Of a stretch of DNA of 64,000 bases, positions 25,160 through 34,088 are shown one piece after another. Below the pieces are notes generated by a model. The model was given only the letters and a program-made list of their open reading frames with translations. It was not told the DNA's origin and made no database searches. Position 1 is the first letter of the stretch, and each line of letters opens with the position of its first letter. Made by a program: the position numbers and the translations under genes. The DNA lies in contig JAGXRN010000044.1 of assembly GCA_018335875.1 (NCBI GenBank), forward strand, positions 1 through 64,000, given 5' to 3'. The DNA is from Dethiobacter sp. (GTDB lineage: Bacteria; Bacillota; Dethiobacteria; Dethiobacterales; Dethiobacteraceae).

Positions 25160-25585
25160 GTGGTCCGCGAATATTTAATAAAAAAAAATATAAAGCCTTT
25201 ATTCAACAGAATTAAAGTGTTGGAATACTTGCTGTCACATCGGAATCACCCTACAGTTGATGAGATATACAATGGGCTTGTAGGGGAGCTTCCCACTTTG
25301 TCAAAAACAACGGTCTATAATACTTTAAAGCTCTTTGTCAATTCAAACCTGGTAAGGCTGATTACAATTGAAGATAATGAAACGCGGTATGATGCTGACG
25401 TCTCTGACCATGGTCATTTTAAATGTGAATCATGCGATCAAGTCTCTGACTTTTCAATCGACACCGACAAGCTTGATACAGCTGACTTAGATCGATTTAA
25501 AATTGTGGAAAAGAATGTTTATTACAAAGGCATCTGTCCCGGATGCCTTGATAATAAAAAATTAAGAATTCAGGAGGATGTATAG
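25160..25585 (+). CDS. perR: PerR/Fur-family peroxide-sensing repressor
   Basis: A 141-residue Fur-family regulator: winged helix (HPTVDEIYNGL, LSKTTVYNTLKLF), metal site region DHGHFKCESC, and a second CxxC (GICPGC) forming the structural zinc site. The YDADVSDHGHF arrangement has the aspartate typical of PerR rather than Fur. The start is a GTG at 25160. Three bases separate it from the rubrerythrin gene, and a PerR box lies upstream. Confidence 0.88.
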   Translation: MVREYLIKKNIKPLFNRIKVLEYLLSHRNHPTVDEIYNGLVGELPTLSKTTVYNTLKLFVNSNLVRLITIEDNETRYDADVSDHGHFKCESCDQVSDFSIDTDKLDTADLDRFKIVEKNVYYKGICPGCLDNKKLRIQEDV

Positions 25586-25588
25586 TTT

Positions 25589-26179
25589 ATGAAAAGTTTG
25601 TATGGCACGAAAACTGCAGAAAATCTTTTAAAGTCTTTTGCCGGTGAGTCCCAGGCGCGCAACAGGTATACCTATTATGCTTCAATCGCTGATAGTGAAG
25701 GTTACAAACAAATTAAGAATATCTTCATCGAAACTGCGGACAATGAAAAAGAACACGCCAAGAGGTTTTATAAGTTTCTGCTTGCAGGCTTAGACAAACT
25801 CCCGGCTGTGATTGAAATTAACGCCTCTTATCCTGTTGCCCAGGGAAATACTCTTGACAATTTAAAGGAAGCCGCCAGCGGTGAAAATGAGGAGTGGGCA
25901 GAACTCTATCCCGCTTTTGCCAAGGTCGCCGAGGATGAAGGATTTCCGGAAATTGCCTATGTATTCAGAATGATAGCTTCTGCTGAAAAAAGGCATGAAA
26001 ACAGATACAAAAAACTAGCTGAGAACATTGAAAATGGAAAAGTCTTTACCAAAGATACTGCTATTCTTTGGAAATGCGGCAACTGCGGGTATGTCCACGA
26101 GGGTACAGATGCGCCTGAACTATGCCCCGCGTGTATTCATCCTCAGGCTCACTTTGAAGTTTTCGTTGAAACGTATTAA
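25589..26179 (+). CDS. rbr: rubrerythrin
   Basis: A 196-residue non-haem iron peroxidase that reduces hydrogen peroxide in anaerobes. The ferritin-like di-iron domain has [27 protein letters not shown] and [10 protein letters not shown]. The C-terminal rubredoxin-like domain has CGNCGY and CPACIHP. Encoded directly after perR with a GGAGGATG-type ribosome site; the operon makes a peroxide response unit. Confidence 0.95.
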   Translation: MKSLYGTKTAENLLKSFAGESQARNRYTYYASIADSEGYKQIKNIFIETADNEKEHAKRFYKFLLAGLDKLPAVIEINASYPVAQGNTLDNLKEAASGENEEWAELYPAFAKVAEDEGFPEIAYVFRMIASAEKRHENRYKKLAENIENGKVFTKDTAILWKCGNCGYVHEGTDAPELCPACIHPQAHFEVFVETY

Positions 26180-26211
26180 CCGCGTAAATCGTCAGGAAAA
26201 GGGGGTTGGCA

Positions 26212-26895
26212 ATGAGACTGATTTATACAGGCAAAACAAAAAATGTTTATGCGCTTGAGGATGGCAATTACCTGCTCAAATTTAAGGACGACTGTACAGG
26301 AGAAAACGGTGTATTTGACCCCGGTTCCAATACAGTGGGGCTAACAATCTGTGGTGTAGGGAAAGCCGGACTTAGGTTAACAAAATATTTCTTTGAGCGA
26401 TTAAAAGAAAAAGGGATACCAACACACTATATAGATGCAAATATCGATGAAGCAACAATGACAGTAAAGCCGGCCGCCGTGTTCGGCCAGGGGCTTGAAG
26501 TTATCTGCCGCTACAGAGCGGTGGGAAGCTTCTTGCGCCGTTATGGCAAGTATGTGGAAGAGGGACAACCTTTAAACGCTTTTGTGGAAGTTACTCTTAA
26601 AGATGATGAAAAAGGAGATCCCCCAATTACTGACGATGCTCTCGCAATGCTGGGCATACTTTCATTGGAAGAGTACGAGGTGTTAAAAAGCCTGACAAAA
26701 AAAATTGGAAATGTTGTCAAAGAAGAACTGGCTAAAAAAGATATTGAGCTCTATGATATAAAATTTGAATTTGGTAGGGTAGGCGAAGACAAACAAATCG
26801 TATTAATTGATGAAATATCCGGAGGCAACATGAGAGCGTATAAAAATGATATCTGCATAGAACCACTGGAATTAGAAAAACTGATATTGACATAG
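26212..26895 (+). CDS. purC: SAICAR synthetase
   Basis: A 227-residue PurC, which joins CAIR and aspartate in purine synthesis. LIYTGKTKNVYAL begins the fold; VGSFLRRYG, PPITDDA and DEISGGNMR are conserved. I chose ATG at 26212 after AAAAGGGGG; a TTG at 26206 is also possible. It follows the perR-rbr pair and is followed by a terminator; no other pur genes are near, which is unusual. Confidence 0.92.
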   Translation: MRLIYTGKTKNVYALEDGNYLLKFKDDCTGENGVFDPGSNTVGLTICGVGKAGLRLTKYFFERLKEKGIPTHYIDANIDEATMTVKPAAVFGQGLEVICRYRAVGSFLRRYGKYVEEGQPLNAFVEVTLKDDEKGDPPITDDALAMLGILSLEEYEVLKSLTKKIGNVVKEELAKKDIELYDIKFEFGRVGEDKQIVLIDEISGGNMRAYKNDICIEPLELEKLILT

Positions 26896-26962
26896 ATAAA
26901 GATGCTTTCAGGCACAGAGTAAACTGACCCTGTCAGGTAGACAGTGGAAAAAAGTAAAACCC

Positions 26963-27000
26963 AGATACCAATCATTCAATTATGGTTGGTGTCTTTTTTT
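26963..27000 (+). terminator. terminator after purC
   Basis: AGATACCAATCAT pairs with ATGGTTGGTGTCT (some G-T pairs), followed by seven T. Confidence 0.8.
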
Positions 27001-27182
27001 ATCGTCAAGGAAATTATATCATACCTTTTAACTTTCTTTCCTTGACGATGGGGGTTGTTAAGGGGGACTCCCCCTTAATCTTGCGGGGTGCTCAGGGTCC
27101 GCAGACCCGCCGAAGGGGGCGCGCCCCCTAGCGGACAAGAAAAACGCGACCTCTGTTAAAAAGCGCGAAGCGTTTTTCTTGT
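27001..27182. repeat. element made of successive inverted repeats
   Basis: Contains a 13-bp inverted repeat ATCGTCAAGGAAA/TTTCCTTGACGAT (27001-27049), a small AAGGGGGA/TCCCCCTT hairpin, the palindrome GGGGGCGCGCCCCC near 27117-27130, and another 13-bp inverted repeat ACAAGAAAAACGC/GCGTTTTTCTTGT (27135-27182). It is more GC-rich than its surroundings. It may be a small non-autonomous repeat element. The rest up to 27400 shows no gene. Confidence 0.65.
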
Positions 27183-27423
27183 GCTGCTAAACTGAGATGG
27201 TTTCGTCTGTACTCCAAAGAGGTCACTAAGAAAGATCATATCAACCTCGATGGCATAACCTTCTGAAGGATGGAGCTCTAGAAAAAACTTCAATTTGTGT
27301 CTCATTGTGGTATTGCATTTAGTATTTATTGGTGGTAAACTCTATATGTTTATGGAAATATTTTACCTGCACTATAATTGTATAGTGTTGCTTTTATTCA
27401 GATGGGGGGGGGAACCCTTGGAT

Positions 27424-28698
27424 ATGGAAACGGCAATCGAAACGGTTATAGAGAAAAAGCCGATACACAGGAATATTAATTTTATACTCCTGATATTGGG
27501 AGGATTTGTATCTCAGGCAGGGGATAGCATTCATGCCATAGCACTGACATGGTGGGTATTAGAAAAAATCGGAACAGGAGCGGCCATCGGAACACTTTTA
27601 ATTTTTTCCTACTTACCCAGCGCAATCATCGGGCCTGTCGCGGGTGTTTATGTGGATAAGTTAAACAAAAAACATATTATTGTTGGCATGGATATAGTAA
27701 GAGGGATGCTGATAGTTTGGGCTGCTTACCTGTTTTTCAAGGACGCTTTAACCCTTCCTGTACTGATGCTGATCACCGCCTTGAGTTCCATATGTTCTTC
27801 TTTTTTTAATCCTGCCGCACTGTCTGTTGTACCGCAAATACTTGATAAGGATGAACTGGTCAGGGGAAATTCCTTATACCAAAGTATAGAGCATCTGACC
27901 GGTGTCCTGGGGCCTGCCATCGGAGGTATACTGATAGTAATTTTCGGGATTGGCGGAGTTTTTTTAATTAATGGTATTTCCTTTCTGGTTTCGGCTTTTT
28001 CGGAAGCTTTTATCAACCTTCCCTTTAATCCGGGGGATAGAAAAAAATCACTGGGCTTAAAGGATGTAATAAAAGACCTGAAAGAAGGATTCAGCTATGT
28101 TTATTCCACAAAAATACTATTTGGCCTCGTCACAACTGTAGCAGTTCTCAATTTTTTCTCCTTCCCCCTTGGGCGTATTGCCCTTCCCATCCTTATCAAG
28201 AATATATTGTCGCTGGGTTCAGAAAAACTAGGGTTTATTTTCTCATCAGCTTCTCTGGGTGCGCTGCTTGCCGCCGCCATTCTGATAAAATCCGGAATTA
28301 TAAGAAAAAAGTCCAGATTAATTATTACTGGAGTGGCTGTCACTGGCGTCTGTTATATGCTGAATTCAACATTGGCGGTTGGGTATAGACTTAATATCCT
28401 CACGCCGCAGTTTATTTTTATTTTCCTTTGTTTTTCCTATTTTTTTGTAGGAGTCAGTGTTTCTGCTGTAAATATAGGCATGATGGCCCTGGCAATGGAA
28501 ATAATGGCGGAAGGTAAGCGTGGCAGGGTCTTTGCGTTTATCTCCGCAGTCTCCCTGGGACTGGCCCCCCTGGCACTTGGCATCTATGGCATCCTGACAG
28601 ATCTTTTGCCTAACGGGGTAATATGGTTTAGCAACGGGTTGATGATTATGCTGGGCGCGTACAGCCTGAAATATGTCAAGGGCTTTATGGATGTGTAG
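27424..28698 (+). CDS. major facilitator superfamily transporter (MFS_3-like)
   Basis: A 424-residue integral membrane protein with about 12 hydrophobic helices. It begins NFILLILGGFVSQAGDSIHAIALTWWVLE and has the DKLNKKHIIVGMDIVRG loop between helices 2 and 3, typical of enterobactin-exporter/macrolide-efflux type MFS proteins. It probably exports a drug or metabolite by proton exchange. The start is ATG at 27424 or the TTG two codons before it; a run of G upstream serves as ribosome site. Confidence 0.85.
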   Translation: METAIETVIEKKPIHRNINFILLILGGFVSQAGDSIHAIALTWWVLEKIGTGAAIGTLLIFSYLPSAIIGPVAGVYVDKLNKKHIIVGMDIVRGMLIVWAAYLFFKDALTLPVLMLITALSSICSSFFNPAALSVVPQILDKDELVRGNSLYQSIEHLTGVLGPAIGGILIVIFGIGGVFLINGISFLVSAFSEAFINLPFNPGDRKKSLGLKDVIKDLKEGFSYVYSTKILFGLVTTVAVLNFFSFPLGRIALPILIKNILSLGSEKLGFIFSSASLGALLAAAILIKSGIIRKKSRLIITGVAVTGVCYMLNSTLAVGYRLNILTPQFIFIFLCFSYFFVGVSVSAVNIGMMALAMEIMAEGKRGRVFAFISAVSLGLAPLALGIYGILTDLLPNGVIWFSNGLMIMLGAYSLKYVKGFMDV

Positions 28699-28849
28699 CA
28701 TTAAGCGCGTTATTTTACACGCTTTTTCTCTATATATATGTGCAGGAGCAAGGGCTCTTCCTGGAACCCGCTTAAATCAAGTTCCCGGTTTTTAAATACC
28801 AGGCGCTCTCTTGTCAGTGGTGAAACAAAAAGGCTTATTTTCTCCCTGG

Positions 28850-29560
28850 GTTCCTCATCGCGAAAAACAGATTAAGGCAAAAACTGACAATCCCAGGACG
28901 TCGGAGACAAGTGTGGGCCAGACCATTGAGATTGAGATAGCCAGCAGCACAGCCATTTCCCAAAGCCGGAGCTTTGTAAAAAGCCAGCGCTGGATTACCG
29001 CGGCAAAACAGTACATTTCAAAAAGAGATGTACCGGCGATTAATACTGCTTTATACCAGGTGGTGTTAATAAGCAGCAGTTCAGGGTTGTAAATAAACAA
29101 ACATAGTAATAAAACTTTTTGCTTGTATAGAAAGCGATTGCCCCGATAATTTTTACATAGGGGATGCCGGTGAACTCTGCCATAATGAATGCGGCTGCTC
29201 CCATCACAGGGGGCAAAAACTGGCCGTTGGTGGAGGCCGCCGTTTCCACCGCGCCTGCTACTTCCGGCTTAAAGCCGGCTTTTTTCATGACAGGGATTGT
29301 GAGTGAGCCGGTTATAGCAGTATTGGCCACTGAGCTGCCCACTACACTGCCTAAAAAGCCGCTGGCCAGGACGGCCGCCTTGGCAGGGCCTCCCCGGAAA
29401 CGCACCAGGACGGCATAAGAGAGATTAACCAGCTAAATGCCGCCCCCGGCTTCCTGGAAGAAGGCATTGCCTTCTGTACCGCTGCCGAGAGGACCTACCG
29501 CCACTCAGAAATACCACCAAAAACAGGCTTAATCCTTTGAATTTTTTCAACTTAACCCCT
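28850..29560 (-). pseudogene. TRAP transporter fused permease, decayed
   Basis: On the minus strand, FRGGPAKAAVLASGFLGSVVGSSVANTAITGS, ASTNGQFLPPVMGAAAFIMAE and a separate frame with FNPELLL-like, TSLFEMYCFAAVIQ and WPTLVSDVLGL together match the C-terminal half of TRAP (TAXI-type) 4TM/12TM permeases. At least two frameshifts (near 29100 and 29430) and loss of the N-terminal half make it non-functional. It would have imported organic acids with a periplasmic binding protein. Confidence 0.78.
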
Positions 29561-29665
29561 CCAGTTTAATTTTTTTTGAGATAGTGACGTAATTTTAGTT
29601 ATATTTCACCCCCCTCTATAAGATAGCAGCAAGTGAAAGCATCCTTTTGCAAAGCAATGAAGTAC

Positions 29666-30149
29666 TTAACTAAACACTGTTTCAGCTTTTGACAGTGCAT
29701 TGGCGAGCAGATGAAGCATGGTGTCTGTTTCTTCCCTCGTGATAATAAAGGGGGGCGCTATTATCAGATAGTCTCTGGCTGTGATATCAGCCGATGCGCC
29801 TACTCCTGTATAGAGGATCAGGCCTTCTTCCATACATATATTTCTGACTCTTTCTGCAACCTGCAAAAGACTTGTGGAATGATTCTTTCTTTTCTTTGTC
29901 TTTAACCAGCTCCAGCGAGCTGCCATGATAACTTAAGGTTCTGCCGATAATTTTCCATTTGCTTGCTTTTGCTCTTTGTATATGGTATTGCAGTGCCATA
30001 CTGAAAGCGGTTTCGTTAGCCTCAGTCCCGCCGGATACAAAATAAACATAATTAAGCCCCTCTGGCGCCAAGTCAGAACAGCAAATATTTCCTGCAAGGA
30101 AAAAATTATTATCAAGAAATAATAGATGATTTAAGTTTTTGGATAGCAC
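29666..30149 (-). pseudogene. class III aminotransferase with large internal deletion
   Basis: The minus strand reads NYVYFVSGGTEANETAFSMA (PLP phosphate region), WKIIGRTLSYHGSSL, then jumps to the C-terminal region RVRNICMEEGLILYTGVGASAD and DYLIIAPPFIITREE in another frame. About 200 residues, including the PLP lysine, are missing. Such enzymes transfer amino groups to pyruvate or 2-oxoglutarate. It lies next to the dead TRAP permease, so a former uptake and deamination locus decayed as a unit. Confidence 0.78.
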
Positions 30150-30214
30150 ATTGTGGCGGAAGGAATACTAATCACATCAATGTCTTAGGTTTGTAATTTT
30201 AAAGGAGGAGAAGA

Positions 30215-32341
30215 ATGGATAAACATAATGGGACTATGATAAATGAGCGCAGTAAAGAAGAACAGTTGGCGTCGTTCCGCAAAGAGCACGACGGAACAAG
30301 GCTTACAACCAATCAGGCGGTGCCCGTCTCTCACACCGACGATTCTCTAAAAGCAGGTTCCCGTGGACCGACATTGATGGAGGACTTCCATTTCCGTGAA
30401 AAGATGATGCATTTCGACCATGAGCGTATACCTGAGCGTGTTGTGCATGCCCGCGGCTTTGGGGCCCACGGTTATTTTCAGGTCTACGAGCCCATGACCG
30501 AGTTTACCAGGGCTAAATTTCTGCAGGACGCGTCAAAAAAGACTCCTGTCTTTGTCCGTTTTTCCACTGTGGTGGGATCACGCGGCTCAGCCGATACAGT
30601 ACGCGACGTCCGTGGTTTTGCCACCAAGTTTTACACCGAGGAGGGCAACTACGACCTGGTGGCTAACAATATCCCTATTTTCTTTATTCAGGATGCCATT
30701 AAATTTCCGGATGTTGTTCATGCCATTAAGCCGGAACCGCACAATGAAATGCCGCAGGCTTCAGCCGCTCATGACACTTTCTGGGATTTTGTGGTTAACA
30801 CGCCTGAGCTTGCTCATATGATTATGTGGCTGCTATCCGACAGGGCTATTCCACGGAGCTACCGCATGATGGAAGGCTTTGGCGTCAATACCTTCCGTTT
30901 TGTCAACGCAGAGGGTAAGGCGCGGTTCGTAAAGTTTCACTGGAAGCCGATGCTTGGTGTTCATTCTCTTGTCTGGGATGAGTCGCAAAAGCTGGCCGGT
31001 AAAGATCCCGACTACCACCGCCGCGACCTGTGGGACGCTATCAACAAAGGTGATTTCCCTGAGTACGAACTGGGGGTGCAGATACTGGAGGAAGAGGATG
31101 AGTTCAAGTTTGATTTCGATATCCTCGATGCCACCAAGTTCTGGCCGGAAGAATTGATACCAGTCAAACTGATTGGTAAAATGACACTGAGCCGCAATGT
31201 GGACAACTTCTTCGCTGAAACAGAGCAGGTTGCCTTTCATGCCGGGCATGTGGTTCCCGGCATAGATTTCTCCAATGACCCCTTGCTGCAGGGACGGCTG
31301 TTTTCTTATCTCGATACACAGCTTATCCGCCTTGGAGGCCCTAATTTTCACGAAATTCCTATTAACCAACCTGTTGCCCATGTCCACAATAATCAACGTG
31401 ACGGCTATCACCGCATGTCCATCGACCACGGCAGGGTAAGCTACTTCCCCAACTCACTGCAGGGGAACACGCCGCAGCCCGATGCCGAAAACGGATACAT
31501 CCACTATGCCGAAAAAGTCGACGGGCGCAAGGTTCGTGAGCGCAGCGAAAGCTTCAAGGACTTTTACAGCCAGGCGACACTCTTTTGGAATAGTATGTCG
31601 ATCGCCGAGAAGCAGCATATTGTAGATGCTTTCCATTTTGAGGTGGGTGGAGTGATGGATAAGCAAATCAGACAGCGCGTGGTGGACATGTTTAACAATG
31701 TGGACGGGCAGCTTGCGATCCAGATTGCCCAGGGTATCGGTGCAACCCCTCCGGCTAATCCCGGCGGGACAGGTGTCAAAACTTCGTCACCTGCCGTTAG
31801 CCAGGAGAACACACCAAAGAGCGCACGTACAAGGAAAGTGGCAATCCTGGCTGATAACGGTTTCAATTTCAATGAGGTGACTCAGGTTATGGAAACCCTG
31901 AAGCGAGCTGGAGTTCACTGTGAAGTTATCAGCAAATACCAGGGCATGCTCACAAGTGTGGATGGACGGCAATTGGAAGCCAACCAGAATTACTTTACCG
32001 CCGGATCGATAATGTATGACGCAGTCTATGTTGCCGGCGGCAGGCAGTGCGTGGACACTTTGCTGAAACAGGGTGACGCGCTGCACTTCGTCAATGAGGC
32101 ATTTAAACATGCCAAGGCAATCGGCGCCACAAACGAAGGCGTTGACCTGATCGCCTCTTCCCAACTACAGGGCGTACCCACAGCAGGAACCCAGACTCAG
32201 GCACAGCTTGTGAATGAACTGGGAGTTGTTACGATTCGCAACGCCGCCGATATGGGCTATTTCAGTCAGAAGTTTATTGAAGCCATAGCCCAGCACCGCC
32301 ACTGGATAAGGCAGAAGCAAAAGGAAATGGTACCGGCCTGA
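30215..32341 (+). CDS. katE: large-subunit catalase (clade 2, HPII type)
   Basis: A 708-residue haem catalase that splits hydrogen peroxide. The active-site histidine is in RVVHARGFGAHG (H78), the distal asparagine in DLVANNIPIFFIQD and the haem-ligand tyrosine in RLFSYLDTQLIRLGG. Residues about 545-700 form the DJ-1/PfpI-like domain seen only in large catalases. AAAGGAGG precedes the ATG. Monocistronic, with a strong terminator. With perR-rubrerythrin it indicates exposure to oxygen. Confidence 0.95.
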   Translation: MDKHNGTMINERSKEEQLASFRKEHDGTRLTTNQAVPVSHTDDSLKAGSRGPTLMEDFHFREKMMHFDHERIPERVVHARGFGAHGYFQVYEPMTEFTRAKFLQDASKKTPVFVRFSTVVGSRGSADTVRDVRGFATKFYTEEGNYDLVANNIPIFFIQDAIKFPDVVHAIKPEPHNEMPQASAAHDTFWDFVVNTPELAHMIMWLLSDRAIPRSYRMMEGFGVNTFRFVNAEGKARFVKFHWKPMLGVHSLVWDESQKLAGKDPDYHRRDLWDAINKGDFPEYELGVQILEEEDEFKFDFDILDATKFWPEELIPVKLIGKMTLSRNVDNFFAETEQVAFHAGHVVPGIDFSNDPLLQGRLFSYLDTQLIRLGGPNFHEIPINQPVAHVHNNQRDGYHRMSIDHGRVSYFPNSLQGNTPQPDAENGYIHYAEKVDGRKVRERSESFKDFYSQATLFWNSMSIAEKQHIVDAFHFEVGGVMDKQIRQRVVDMFNNVDGQLAIQIAQGIGATPPANPGGTGVKTSSPAVSQENTPKSARTRKVAILADNGFNFNEVTQVMETLKRAGVHCEVISKYQGMLTSVDGRQLEANQNYFTAGSIMYDAVYVAGGRQCVDTLLKQGDALHFVNEAFKHAKAIGATNEGVDLIASSQLQGVPTAGTQTQAQLVNELGVVTIRNAADMGYFSQKFIEAIAQHRHWIRQKQKEMVPA

Positions 32342-32379
32342 GTATCTGGCGTCACTTTACACTGTAAACAGTTTCATAG

Positions 32380-32425
32380 ACAGACAAAACGCCGGCCTCT
32401 GCGCAGAGGGCGGCGTTTTGTCTGT
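32380..32425 (+). terminator. katE terminator
   Basis: A long hairpin ACAGACAAAACGCC.../...GGCGTTTTGTCTGT, nearly perfect over about 20 bp. Confidence 0.8.
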
Positions 32426-32465
32426 ATGGTCATAACAATACATACAATACATACATAATTTCTTT

Positions 32466-32888
32466 TTATATATCTGTGGCAGCATCGCTGATTTGTCTGA
32501 TGCCCGGTTTTTTAATCAATTCCTGCACACTTTCAGACCTGGGGCTTGAAACATGGATCTTGGGCGGCAGTCTGATAAAACCACCGATTTGGGCAAGCTT
32601 AGGCTTTAGGTCCTTTATATAGTCCCATTCGGCCAGTTCCGGGTGGGTGGCGAGGGGAATAATTTTTGAAGAGAAGCGGTAGAGCTTAACATTATGTGCT
32701 TTACAGTGCCGCAGCAGGCGGAGTGCATTTGTAAGATTCTCACGTGACGTCCGCCTGACCAAATCTTGTGCCGCCTCAGGGTCTGCCAGCCGTAACCGCC
32801 TGTAAACCTTTAGTGTCACTGTTTTTGAGGGAGAAGCATCGACAAGTTCTACCGACATTGCCACGAAACCAAAACGGACCAGCACCAT
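32466..32888 (-). pseudogene. UV damage endonuclease (UvsE/UvdE) remnant
   Basis: The first 110 residues match UvsE: VRFGFVAMSVELVDASPSKTVT, TSRENLTNALRLLRHCKAHNVKLYRFSSKIIPLATHPEL, WDYIKDLK. The remaining about 200 residues with the metal-binding TIM barrel are missing, replaced by a short tail containing SPRSESVQEL, suggesting an internal deletion. The protein would nick DNA 5' of UV lesions if complete. Confidence 0.8.
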
Positions 32889-32915
32889 TGCTCACTCCCT
32901 CTCTGTAAGGTATAA

Positions 32916-32939
32916 GAAACTCAGGCGCGCCTGAGTTTC
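32916..32939. terminator. 24-bp perfect palindrome, possible terminator
   Basis: GAAACTCAGGCG/CGCCTGAGTTTC, located between the start of the uvsE remnant and the next minus-strand fragment. Confidence 0.55.
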
Positions 32940-32956
32940 TTTATCGGCATTAAAGT

Positions 32957-33148
32957 TTATTGAATACTGCGCCTACCTGCCACTTTCAGCCGGCCTGTAA
33001 GATAGAGGTAGGCTAAAATGCCAAGATGGATAAACAAAGAAACAAGAAAAGTCAGCGGTAGGGATCAGTTGTTGTAGGTTAAAATCCCCATGCTGATCAT
33101 TGCATAGTGTATAAGAATAGAAGACAGTGGAAAAGCAATCAGAACCAT
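32957..33148 (-). pseudogene. possible small membrane protein with internal stop
   Basis: From an ATG at 33148 the minus strand reads two hydrophobic stretches (MVLIAFPLSSILIHYAMISM and LPLTFLVSLFIHLGILAYLY) in the same frame, separated by one TGA, ending GRLKVAGRRSIQ. It looks like a two-helix membrane protein interrupted by a point mutation. No family is recognised. Confidence 0.35.
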
Positions 33149-33216
33149 AAAGTATGATGAATATCTCCAGCTTGTTTGAAGAAGCTAGCACTACTATTAA
33201 ATGTGAGGTGTATTGC

Positions 33217-33901
33217 ATGCAAAAGTTAAAAGTGGGTATCATTGGCGCCGGCATGGCTTTTGAACGTTTGCACTATCCTGCCTTAAGTGACCTCACTGAC
33301 AGCTATGAAATAACAGCCATCTGTGATGTGGACCAAAGAATGGCGCCAATATCCAGATTTTCCGGGCGGGGCAATTACGGATACAGCAGTTCATGACATC
33401 GCGGGACTGCAGCACATTTTTGGTGCTGTCACAAAAGTGCATGCTTTCGGCAGGCCGCAGGATGCTGCTTATTCACCTTATGCAGTGATTAATGTCAACC
33501 TTCAGTTTGAAAGCGGAATCACAGGGCAGTTTTCTTTTTTCTGTGCAGGCAAAGAAATGCAGCGCCCGTTAACCGGTCTGCGTATATTTGGCACAGAAGG
33601 TATGATCTTTCTGGAGGAAAGAGATGCCGGCACAATTAATCTCACATTCAATGACGGCCGGTCGGAGCAAGTTCCCTATGAGGTGCAAAAAGGATTCTAT
33701 AATGAGTTGGTAAACTTCCATAAATCCCTGACGGGGACAGAGCAGATCAGCATCACTCCGGAGATAGAGTTTGGTGATTTAAGGGTAATAATGTGCATTT
33801 TAAGGTCTGTCAGAGAAGAAAACACCATCACCGTGGACGATGACATGCCAAACACCATTATTACAGCGGATAAATATGAGCAAGGATTAAGCCTGCAATG
33901 A
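33217..33901 (+). pseudogene. Gfo/Idh/MocA oxidoreductase with internal deletion
   Basis: The N-terminus (KLKVGIIGAGMAFERLHYPAL through ITAICDVD) is the NAD(P)-binding Rossmann start. Near 33340 the frame breaks and sequence resumes in another frame at GGAITDTAVHDIAGLQHIFG, in the C-terminal domain, continuing normally to the stop. About 120 residues, including the EKP catalytic lysine motif, are lost. Not functional. Confidence 0.8.
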
Positions 33902-33940
33902 AGTGAAAACCAGTTTTATAGCTCTTCTGCTTCAATGCAT

Positions 33941-33977
33941 AAAATACAGCCAAGTAAGGCTGTATTTTATATATTTT
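33941..33977 (+). terminator. terminator after the oxidoreductase remnant
   Basis: AAAATACAGCC pairs with GGCTGTATTTT, then ATATATTTTTTT. Confidence 0.8.
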
Positions 33978-34088
33978 TTTAATCTTCATTACTTCTCCAC
34001 ATTTTTTTTGTATACTATGGGAGAATCATTGCAATAATTTTCAGAAAGCGCTATTAAAAAATCTTTACTACTGAGAGGGGTGTATAAT

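Noticed and set aside
32957-33148. Selenocysteine reading of the internal TGA
   Set aside because: No selenocysteine insertion element or selenoprotein family is visible; a point mutation in a relic is simpler.
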